Below are positions 52,601 through 64,000 of a stretch of DNA of 64,000 nt, piece after piece. Source of the DNA: Adiantum capillus-veneris (Eukaryota > Streptophyta > Polypodiopsida > Polypodiales > Pteridaceae). The DNA is taken from the NCBI GenBank assembly GCA_014529385.2, contig CM043954.1, forward strand, positions 93,761,247-93,825,246, in the 5' to 3' direction. Both the position numbers and the translations under genes were made by a program. Numbering within the stretch: the stretch's first letter is position 1; each line of letters starts with the position of its first letter. The notes under the pieces were generated by a model that searched no databases, was not told the DNA's origin, and worked only from the letters and a program-made list of their open reading frames with translations.

Positions 52601-55600
52601 GTGGAGTTGGTAGTCACTTTTGAGGCTATGGACTTGTACGCTACATAGTCATGAAGCTACCCATCCAATTTTGGCCCATTTGGAGGAGTCAGTTTGACTT
52701 CATATGTCAAATTTGACGCTTTGTAGCCTTTGAGTTGTTTTTTGCTTTTAGAGAGCTTGCCTTGATTGTTTTTATGAAACCATCCATGTACATGTGTATA
52801 GACCCAGTCTATAAGCTGTCTGTGGAGTCAGAATCCAATTCTGGCATCTAGCAATAACCTAACTTCTCTACTTGGGACCCCCCTTGACCCCTGTCGAATG
52901 GTCATCTGGTGATATAGAAGTGTTCTATTATATAGGGGCATGCTACAGTTCAAGTCTCGTCCAATTTGGTTGAGGTGGCAGGCCGCTATGGTCCATTTTT
53001 GGTCGTAGGACTTCGTGCACTGCTCGATTTCTAGGGTTTTTTCCTTGAGGTTAGACTTGCTACCGGCCATATTAAAGTGATCATTGATAAGCATAGAACT
53101 TACCCCTCATGTCTCGTGTGAGACGGCGCTGTAAACAAGCGAATGTGGACTTCGAAAATCGCGTGCGAAGAAGGTCGAGAGATCTCTTCTCCAAGGGCTA
53201 CTAGTGGAAATGAGGTGATTTTGGAGTACCTTGGATATCTATACTCAAACTTCCCAAACTATTTTTCCCCAAATTCCCTTGGTAGTCCTACTAGGCCGTG
53301 AAATCTATGTTAGACTCAAAAAATTTCTCAATCGGATTCTGATAGCTCATTCTGCAAGAATTTGCGAAAGTAGGCCTTGTCAGCCTAATTTAGGCTTCCC
53401 GCTTCCATCTGTCGATTTGATTGAAATTTTTTGTGCCTGTCTACCTTGTCCTTTTGATCCTAAGTGTATCTTCATTTTTTCCATCTGAGCTCATTCGCTG
53501 TTTATTATTAATTTTTGACCTGTTTATTAAAAAAATCAAAGAAAATAACAAAATGCGCTAAAAAAGCAAAGTGAAAATCCAATAATTAAGAAAATCCATT
53601 GAAAAACACAGCTTTGTTGGATTTCTCCATATTTAAGTCCCAATATCAAGAAAAATGATGAAAAATAACAAAAAAATATCATTTTTGATGATTTTCTAAT
53701 AGTATATACACTTTTTACACTCATCGGGGAGATGTTATCAGTTAACTTTTCCCTGTTGATGATTTTTAAGGGCATTATTAGGTAATTTTGCAAAAAATCA
53801 CACCTTAACATCAAACTTTCTTCTCCATCTTCAAACATTGCCCCTTATTACTTAGTTCCCTTCCACCCCTCCTAGATGGCATGCTTCGAGATGACTATGT
53901 GTATGGGTTGAACAATCGTATTTATGCATAGCCTTGGTTGGCTGTACAATGCTTTGAAGATCAATGCAATTTAAACCATTATGTTGTGCAAGAGTTGGGT
54001 CTTGAGTAATGAACTCAAGGGTTTCTGATGTGGAGGTTTTCTTTTGCTGCCTTCCAAAGAGCAACTCTTGTAGCTTGTGTGCTCTTTGCTTGATTGTACC
54101 GTCAGGATGCTTTGGCAGGTTATTTTTTTGGGCTGGTCGTATCAATGATGATGGTTGTTGAGCTTTGATCTGCCATTGATATCTTGGTTTTTCTTCTATG
54201 AAAAGTTGGGGGTGAGTGTTTCGAGACTTAACTCTCCATTGATTTATCGATTTTATAGTTGGCGGAGACGATAAGTGCTCCTTTTTCTTCCAAATCCATT
54301 TTGTTGTAGGTTACCTACTTGAAGATTCTCATGTTTGTGTTTTGAACCTTGGAACCATCTTTGGTATAATAGATGATGTTTTGGGCACCCAAATTTGAAT
54401 CGGCTTGTCCTAGTAAGCTGTGCTTTTGGTACCCAAATTTGTATGACTCCTTGCATGCTACTTGTAGCATTTGCTTGTTGATAGGATAGAGAATATTGAT
54501 TTCTTCGTGGTTTGCTCTGCTAGTAAGCTCCTTTCCATTCCTCTTTGCTTGGTGCAATTGGAACAATGAGTTGTCCGCCTTGAGGTGATAGCCTGAGTTT
54601 ATTGGTATCCCAATCCGGTACTTCCATGAGAGTCCAAGAATCATTGTTTCATTAATGTGCTCATTTGGTAAGCATACAAATTGATAAGGGCATGAACATC
54701 CATGTACTATCACATTTGAGTTGACTACTCCTAATGTTAGCGTTGGTTTTTTGTTGCATCCTTTAATAGTCGATATTCCTGCTGTCAAAGATTGACTTGT
54801 TGCTTTCTTGTACGTGGAATAACTGATTGCATTTACTCGAGCACCTGTATCGATCAGTGCGTTTTTGCTATGATTGTTGAGCTGTACTTTGATGCAAAGG
54901 TCCATTCCATCTAACCATTCAACATCCGTTGACACTGTATCTTTCTATAATTCTCATAGTAGGTCATCTAGTTCCAAAGTGTTGATGGGAATAGGTATTT
55001 GTTGATTTTTGAGAGCAGCTTTCTTTTTGAGTACTCAAAGCCGAGCTTCCTCTTGGACTTCATCAATAACCTGATGTCGTTTTATCTTTCTTTGCCTTGT
55101 TGAATGCATCTTTTCTAGCAAATTCATTGGTTAGCGGAAAATTATACTTCTTAATATGGCATGCACTAATCCAATTAGCCATTGGTTCACCATCTAGAGT
55201 GGACAACTTAACTGCACCACTTGGTGTGGGACGTGTGTTTAACCTCACTCTTATCTTATTGCAGACGTAGCGATAACCATGATTAAATTGTCAATCCATG
55301 GGACGAAGCTGACTTGACTAGTGCATAGAGGCTACAAGAGGTTTTCAAGCTCTTAGAAAACAACAAACAACTCGCATCTAACTCAAGATACACTCAAGTG
55401 ACTTAAATCACCAAAAGCTAATCACTCATCGACAAACAAATCACATCCGTTACAGCATCAAATGCATCCAAACATAACGAAACTTCTAGGCCATGTTTAT
55501 AAGACCTAAGCACACATGCTTATGGACTCAAATCCCACTTTAGGTCAAATGCAAAAATCACGATTATGAACAACAGTGGATTTTTGACCTAGTTGTTTTC

Positions 55601-58600
55601 AACCCAGAATGCATCTAAATGCTTAGCAATGATGCCCCAATACCCCACCTATACTTAGTTTTTTATTTTGAAGTGTAAATTCTTACTTATGATGAGATTA
55701 GGCACGGGTCGGCGACGCCAAAAGCTACTTCATAAGGTGAAATGCTTACGTCAATGCGTAGAGCTCTTACGTCCGGTTGCAACGCAACATATGCGCTTGC
55801 AATGTGACAACTGGGGAGGGAGTAGGAAGCACGAGAGGGAGTGAAGTGAGCGTTGTTAGCTCACGCTGTGTATTTCATTATCCAAAAACTTTTTATTAAC
55901 ATACAAAAATTGGCTTTTATACCTTAGCCAAGGTTTTTGGTGGTCAAAACTAGTAATCTGGGAGCTCTTACTAAAGATAGGTAAAAACAGGTTGATACAA
56001 TCTGGAAGCTTGTAGCCCCGGCTCATCAATTACAAGGTTTATCCAAAAAATAGAAGTTACAATATTCCCGATTCATCAAAATAATAAATGTTTTAACAAT
56101 GAGAGCTCCAAAAAATGGTATCCGAGTTAGCTTACTGCTAACATTCCCCCCCTCCTCACCTGTGTCATCCCATGACACAGCTATATGGGCTGAAATAATC
56201 TTTGGGTTGAAGGTTCACGAGGTGGTCCTTAAGTGCATGTAAAGCTATTTCTTTCTTTCTTTGTCTGGAACCTGCAAAAACTGCATAGTGACTCTATTCT
56301 TTAGCTTGACGGTGGAGTAGCCTACGAATTTGGAAGGCAGGTTGCTCATCACTGGCTTAAATATCTTCCTTCGCCAAGTGAAAAACCCTGTGTAAAATGG
56401 TTCCTCAAACGCCAACATATTATGAGATGGCAAGAACGTGCAGCGAGCGTAGAAGCCATAGAGGACTTCTTCAGAAGGTGACCAATTAGGTCGTAGCATA
56501 GGCCCTTATTGCCCTTAAGGAAGGACATCCACGGTGCTCTTGCTTTCTCTGGCTCATGAAAGGCTTCAATACATGTGAGCAGCATTTGACAAATTTTGTA
56601 GAGCATAGCACATGAAAGACCAGGGAGACTTTTGAAGAATTCCATGGCGCCTGTTAGGCATGTATTTCTCTATCGACGTTCCCTTTCTTGGAGTTGGCAA
56701 TCTCAGATAATTCAGCCGTGTAGGCCACTTCTTTGTCATTGCCTTGCGTGCTTGCCATGTCCTTACTCTTCGTACAGAACAAAAAGTTGGGTCTCTTTGA
56801 AGTGCCGCAGGTGCTCTTGTGAATAGAATCAAGTATCTAGGATTCTTGTTCAGCCAGCTCTTTCTCCCCTTGGGGTGGACTTCATCTACGCCTTCTGCTT
56901 GCATGTCTTTGTATAGTCATTCCTTGACCTCTAGCAGCTCGACCTTGATTAAGGGGTATGGTAGTGATTACTGATGCCATTGTGAATTGATTTGGTTGGG
57001 AGTGAGTTGAGTAACATTGACAGAATGAAGAATTCTCACCTCCCAATCCATCGCTGCCTTCCACTGCTCATCCGTCTCCTGAGCAACCTTCTCCTTAAGT
57101 GCATCTTCTTCAGCTTTTGATAGCTGGACCATCGGCTCTTGATCAGTATCTGTTAATGGTACTTGAAATTAGTCTTCTCCCTCGAGCCCTTCTGTCGGTT
57201 GTGTTTCCATCTCAGCAAATGAGACTGACGGAATATCAATGTGGGGTTGTTCGGATGTAGCTGCTTCTTCCTGTGTCTCTTGCTGTCCATCCCGTAGTAG
57301 TTGGTTAACTCTCTTTGGCTCTACTATCTCCTTGAGCAGTTCTTCTTCTCTTTGTACCCGCATGTAGACTATTAGAATCTTTCAGTCCTCTCGATGATGA
57401 AAAAGGTGCAACATCTAGCAATAGTGGATTGTCCACTCAAATTCATAACAAGAAAACCCTAATGATTGATTGAGAAAAAGCGGGGCTTTTAAAGAGTATG
57501 AAACCTTTATCAGCCTTAAAAGGTATTGAAGTAGTTATGCTTGCTAAAAAATTGGGGTACAAGGAGCCTGCTATCAAAGTACACGAGGCCAAGAACTAAA
57601 ACAGTTAAAGATTCAGTAGAATCTCAAAGAGATCTCCATTGAGGAGATGATAGAGTAGATTTTTTTAATATTATGGAATCAAAAAGATCTTCATGTATTT
57701 TTCAGAGTGCTTATGCAAATTTGTATTTCAATGCTATATATAACTTTTAACTTTGATGCTCCAAATGCTCAATTTTAGTTTATTGACAAATTCAAATGTT
57801 TGTTGTTTTACAATTTGTATCCATTGCACCATCAAGGACAATCTACATGGCCATAAGGACATATGTTATATTATAAGCTTAGGGGATTTTCACTTAATAG
57901 TATCAACACCCCATGAACCTAAAGCAATACATTGGCTTATGTTCTCACAAGATACCTATTGATTGTGGCTAAGAATAAGTGTCCTTAGACCCTAAGGTTT
58001 TTAACAAGGCACTTAGGATCCCTATATAAATAGCTTCAATAAAAAGAATGGGTCTTTTAGGACAAATAAAATTCTTTTTGACATTCTTAAAGTCCCGTTA
58101 TGTTATTTAGAAATGGCGCCTTATGGCCTTTGGGTCATAGAGATCCGTTTGTTCTTTGGCCACACTTTAACAAAGTGTGTCCATATGAAGCCATACTATT
58201 GGCATTGTATGATCCTACATATGGCCACACTAGTTTATCCACAAAAAGCTCTACGATCTTAAGTCCATAGATTGCTATATTAACTTTTACAAGACTTTTT
58301 ATTAATTGTAGTCATAGGAAGTGATGTAATTTGCACCTATGGCATTATCACCCTATGACCATAAGGCCATAAAGTGACATATATTATTCCAAAAAGTACT
58401 TACCTTGTGTGGTTTGGACTTAGAACCCTTTAACATTAATGTCATGGGAGGCTATCTCTAAGCTACTTAATGAAAATCACAAGCCTCTTAATTGCAAACT
58501 AGAAAGAAAGGCGTAACTCCCTTAGGCCACACTTAGGCTCCATCTATTGATAGAGGTAAAGGAGGATCTTAGACTTTCACGAAACAAAAAAATATTTGAG

Positions 58601-59291
58601 AATCTTACAAAACATTTATGTAATTTGGAATCACATAATCCTATGATCCTAGTTCCATAGGAAGACAACATATCCACACCATACGATATCATAATCCTAT
58701 GAGCGTGAGGCCATAAGACAAAAAGGTTCTCTAATGAGAATTCACTAGAGGGTATCCTATGACCTAAAAGATACTCAGTCTTCTGTTATTGATTTTTTGA
58801 TGTCATTCCCGGGCATGTTTTGAAAATAGTTTTGCTATTATAATGGCATAAATTAGGAGAGTTTCGTCTCATATTATGTCAATATTCTCAGTCAAAGTGG
58901 AACAATGATTTGATAAGCTACCAACTTCTTTCAAACAAAAGAAAAATCTAAATTAAGAAATAGCTTCAAAAAATCGTTAAATTTTGGATTGATGAAGTGA
59001 ATCCTATGTGAGGAGGCATCTTTCACTTAAGTAGCATTGATAATATAATTGTTTGATGCTCCCATTAGTTTCTTCTTAGTACTTATCTTATTTGAGGCGA
59101 TGAAAACTACCAAAAAGATGTTGACAATTGATAGTGCTACCAAAATGGTGTTTGTTGAACACCCTCTATCTTGGAGATATTACACTTCTTGCACCACTTA
59201 GTACTGTGTTTTACATGAAATAAAAAGTATAAATTTTATAAAATGAGTTGTTGAAAAACTTTTTGCACAACAACCCATACTTGGTGTAATC

Positions 59292-59331
<40 letters not shown>

Positions 59332-62300
59332 GTGAGGAGACATCTCTGACTTAAGTAACATTGATAATATAATTGTTTGATGCTCCCATCATTTTCTTCT
59401 TAGATGTACTTGTTTTATTTGAGGTGATGAAAACTACTAGAATGATGTTGACAATTGATAGTGCTACCAAAATGCTGTTTGTTGAACACCCTCTTTAGAG
59501 ATACTATACTTCTTGCACTTAGTACTTTGTTGTACATAGTTGGTGTAATCAATTCATAGGCCGCTTATTAGTCACATCAATGGTGTTTTTAAACACCTCC
59601 TTTTTTGAGACACTACCTCTAGAAGTTTTAAAGCATGTCTTGAAGTTTTGAGAGACCATATCTATAAGCTTTGTTAAAGATTTAAAGCATGTATTGATGA
59701 AAATGTGGCATGTTAATATAGATTCTTTGGCACAAACATATATTCTTTGATACTAAATGACACTATAGGTGCCATCGATGACAAGTGATGGTCTTTGGGA
59801 CATAGGATACTCCACAATATTCTTTAGGTTTTTTAACTATCAAATGTTAATTTAGGTGTTGTACACACTATACTATAGTTGATACTTGATAGTGTTTTAA
59901 AATTGGGACTAGCTATTTTTTGTATTTGAGATTAAGATGACCAATTTTATGATAAGAGTTCTTGGTGCTCTTTGTGTCTAGATATTATATTTTTGGTTGG
60001 AACAATCAAATATGTGTTGCTTTAGTAGAATCCATCTTTATGAGCTTTAATATTTTTTTAAAGAGGAAATTTCTTCGATACAAATCCTTTTGCAAAAATC
60101 TATATCAAAAGTCTTCTTATACAAATTAAAATAGAAAAGTCAAATTTGGGTGCTAAAATCATGGCATCTTATCTATATTAAGAAAAAATTGAGCTTAAAA
60201 ATAGTAGAATAGCATGATCCTAATACACCAATGTAGCATTTGGGAATTGGGATTTTCCCAAATTATGTAAAATGGTGTTATGGTTCTTCGGATGGATATT
60301 GTAGCGCCTTCTTCATTAGAAAGGGTTGAATCTACAATAGCACAAGCATTAAAGGAGGCACAAAAAGAAAAAAGAGCAGAGGCATTTAGAGCATCATATG
60401 GACTATAAGCTCATCTTAGGTGGAGAATAGACAAGACTTTGAACAACCACCACTAGGTTACAAGAGAGTAATTTTCAAAGACATAACAATGTGATAGGTT
60501 TCCAAAGACATAACAATGTAATAGGTTTCCAAAGCCTCGCATGCTATAGTACGCTATCCTAGAATTTTGAAATTGTGATATTTGTACTGTTGTAAATTGG
60601 TGCTTGTATTGAACCATCAAGTTTTTGCCATAATCTAGCTACTCCTGTGTGGTTCTAGTACTCCAAGAGCAAGATACACTATTGTGTATGCACAAAAATA
60701 GCCCCTCTTGAGATGCTTTTTGATTGGTTGGTATGTTAAATTGTATGGAGCTATGGCTTTCTCAATAAGCACTATCTTCTTGCAGTTTCATGGCACAAAT
60801 GACCCACCAAGGGTCAACAGAATAATAGCTAATGCACCCTCCTAACTCATTGTGGTGTGGTACACCAAGACCTTATCCTCCCAAAGTTGAGTCATCACGT
60901 GGAGTAGGATAAAATCATACATATACACTGATAACAAGAAAAACAATATATGAAAATGAAATGCTATTCATTTTCTCCTATTAAGCTAGCTTGTGCTTTC
61001 TCCACAACATTCGATGGGATTTTAATTGCTTCTGCAAGTCTTTCACCCCTTGGAGTCCATGACCACACAACTGCATCAACACACTCCCAACACTTTGTGT
61101 CAGCAAGATTGCATAACGGTGTCGTGCTGTGACATGTACATAGTGGGAACGCATGCTACAAGAGTTATCTTGTAATTTTTTAGATACATAATTATCTTTC
61201 CTATAATGTACATATGCATATTTAAGTATAATAATAAGCCTTCTATCTCATCTTATTATTTTTCTCAAGGGTAACCTATTCTTACTTTACCATCAGAAAA
61301 TACTATGGGAAAAGCATCAATAGCTCCGCCTCTTTAACTTGGGGCAAAAAGCATTGATTCTTTATTTCTACTATCTCATTATCATCTCACACCCTAGCTA
61401 GATCCTATATCTAGGGTAAACTCCAATATATATATATATTCTATGTATTTTTCATATTTTTCTTATATTTCTTTTTGAATAGCTACTAGGAGGGAATCAT
61501 ATCCTAGTGGGACACTAGGTGGCATGATTTCAAAGATACACTTATTTTAATGCATTATTGCAAGCATGATTACAAAACTTTGTCAAGGAGCAATGTCATG
61601 CTTTCATATGGCATGAGGTGTCCTTTGGAATCAAATGAAAGTCTATGCTAAGGGGACCACATGAAGACTTTTGCTACCAGAAATGGATCCTATTTTGATG
61701 AATTTTTTACACAAGGTTCCAATCCGAATTGGAAAATGGTTTTGAAATGAAATTCGTAGCTAATGAGCTGAATTTTTTGCCCATATTTTTACTTTTTTAT
61801 TTGGAGCTACGGTTGAGGAGATATGATCAAAATACTGGACCACAGTCTGCCCACATCATGCAGGGACAACTCATTTCCAACTTTTCCAATTCCTATTCAC
61901 ACTGGCTCCTCTCTTCTTGTGTAAACCCTTGGGGGTTCCCTTCACTTATAAAAGGGGACCTTTTCTTCCTTGAAAACCACTCAAGCATTCAAGCCATTGA
62001 TGAGAGGAATTCTTGAGGGAGTGAGTAGTAATGCCTAATTGTACTTAGCCATTAACATAAGCCCAAGCCTACACTTTCTCCTAGAGGAAGACTAGCCATT
62101 CTTGTACGCTATCCTTGGAAGATCAACTCTAATCAAAGAAGGTATTGCACTTGGTGTATCAATAAAAGTGGAATTATCCACTCTTCTTCTCTCTCCATCA
62201 AAAGTGGTGTCGAAGGGTTTGACAAGTAAGATGTGTTTTACATTCATATTTTGTTGATTTCTTGTTGTTTTCTTTTCATCTCTAATCCAACATATATATA

Positions 62301-64000
62301 TCTAATCTCATCTCCTTAACCAAACCTATCTCTCTCACTCTTAGTAATTCATCCTCTCTACAAATTTTAGGTTCTCTTTTGCTACAGGTACATCTCTCCC
62401 CGCAGTATCCTTATTGCCTACGGGCAAGAATAGGGTTTGGGAGGGAAACTTCTCATCTCTTCACTTCTCTCATATCTACATTTCTCACATACTATCCTAG
62501 ATGAATAACCCACATGATGATAATTTCTATCGCTTTCACTCTGTCCGATCTATTAGAATTAACGTATGGATTAGTCGTAAAATACACTTTCAACAACGTA
62601 TAGTGTTTCTCTTTGGTCCAGAAAGGCTCAATGAAATACTTCTATCACCGGATCCCATCATACTACCTCTCATAGACTATAACTTTTCTTTTGACGTAAG
62701 CGTAGTTATCTTGCTATGAACAAGATGATTTGTACACACAATTAATCCCCATCACTAGACAAAACATATATATTTGGTTAGCCAAGATTGAATGCCATTA
62801 ACTCATCTATTAACCCTTTCATACTACCCATGATACGATATGACCGTAGCCTTGATGTTTTCATCTTTGTGTTATTTTGACATTTTCTTTTGTGTTCTTT
62901 CTTTGTGTGTGTGAGTGCAAGAGAGAAAGAGTGGGGCTTCTTTGATTTCACTTCTTTCCAAACCCTAGTCTTCAGGGCATCTATGGTTTAACCCCTTCAT
63001 ATAGTTTTTTGGAGTTCTCTCACAAACTCTCACAGCCATAATCCCGGTGCTTTCCTGGCAAGACCGCAAATTTCTCGACATATTTTTGGTGAACCGGACG
63101 CGAACAAGCCGGGGTGAGAGTAAATAAAGATGGTTAGCAAAGTGGAGCAGCTATATGCTGAAATGAAAGAGCTTGAAGACAGATGCAAATGGCTCGAAGA
63201 AGAAGACCGGATTCAAAAAGCGATTGAAAGCGCTATGCAATCCGTATATAATGAGCTTAATATATTCGAAGGCTATGATCCATAAGGATATCTTGAGTGC
63301 TATGTGATAGAGATGAGGCTTCAAGCAATTCCAGAAGCTCGGATGATTGCAGCATTTGTTGAACTTGTGAGTGATGATTTCAAGCACCAAGTTCAAGACT
63401 ATGCAAGTGTATATGCAAGCAACTGGGGTGAGTTTTCTACAGCTATAACACAGGTATGCTTGGAACATCAAGACCAAGAGATGGAGCAGAGTGGAAGTGG
63501 ATGTGACCAGCTAGAGTTGGTGTCTCCTGTAAGCCATGCAAGTGTCAACACATCCATACAGGCCAATTTAGAAGCAGTAATAGATGCATATCTTTTGCAA
63601 CATGCAAATTTATTGTATGCCGATGAAGCAGACATAGTGCAAGGTATTTATGCACGTTTGGGTCTTGTAACCTTCGTATCTCAAGATAATTACTCTCATG
63701 ATGCTATCCAAGAGCCTGAAACGGCTCAAAGAGACTTAGAGGATGATGCAAACTCGTGGGCTATGATAGATGATTTGGATGCTCCTTTTGATTCGTTTGA
63801 AGATGCACATGAGTGTATATACAAGGATGAGGATGCTATGGTTTTGACAGAGGATGTGAAGGGAAAACAGGTGGAACACAGCTATATTAGTGATGTGCTA
63901 CAATCTACTTTTGAGCAGATCCGGGAACTTTTACCAAGTTTAGAAGAGCCGGATGCCTATACTGAAGACATATACCAGGATGAAGAATCCATTATCAATG

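Overview
This window is nuclear DNA of a land plant. Three things point there: a receptor-kinase ectodomain gene with the plant-type 72-bp LRR exon structure, Ty3/gypsy, LINE, hAT and CACTA-like elements of plant type, and spliceosomal introns with GTAAGT donors. The dense (CT)n, (CA)n and poly-C/poly-G tracts and the PPR-derived debris suggest a large repeat-rich genome, possibly a fern or another non-seed plant, but the clade cannot be decided from the sequence alone. Most of the window is mobile-element DNA in different stages of decay.

Layout. 0-3.5 kb: a minus-strand multi-exon RING-finger gene (probably a pseudogene), one intron of which is filled with a palindromic satellite. 4.3-8.7 kb: a dead plus-strand LINE, interrupted by two different hAT-type MITEs, each with a perfect 8-bp target duplication; the LINE ends in a (CT)n tail that is present twice. 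8.8-10.8 kb: the 5' half of a minus-strand LRR receptor-kinase gene (LRR-VIII-1 type), whose exons are recognisable only by splicing; it is cut off by the LINE tail. 11-18 kb: microsatellites, a SINE-like family whose 3' end matches the LINE tail, and one arm of a mosaic inverted repeat (partner at 42.3-44.4 kb). 18-27 kb: gag, CACTA-like, minisatellite and PPR-derived debris. 27.6-39.0 kb: a complete LTR retrotransposon on the minus strand (580-bp LTRs, TSD CCACG, tRNA-Asp primer site). 39-48 kb: duplicated unknown repeats, a RING-H2 fragment and a hAT (DUF659) transposase pseudogene. 49-57.4 kb: remnants of other LTR elements. 57-61 kb: AT-rich repeats. 62-64 kb: the start of another LTR element with a gag frame running off the window.

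The best candidates for something undescribed are two. First, in the 27.6-39.0 kb element the retropepsin-like protease (DTGA) lies downstream of the integrase instead of between Gag and reverse transcriptase, and a second, diverged element at 54-55 kb has the same order. Secondly, the LINE and a short SINE-like repeat share a 3' end (GGTCYCATAGGTCA...) that runs into (CT)n, which suggests that retrotransposition is seeding the many (CT)n tracts here. No intact host gene lies completely inside the window.
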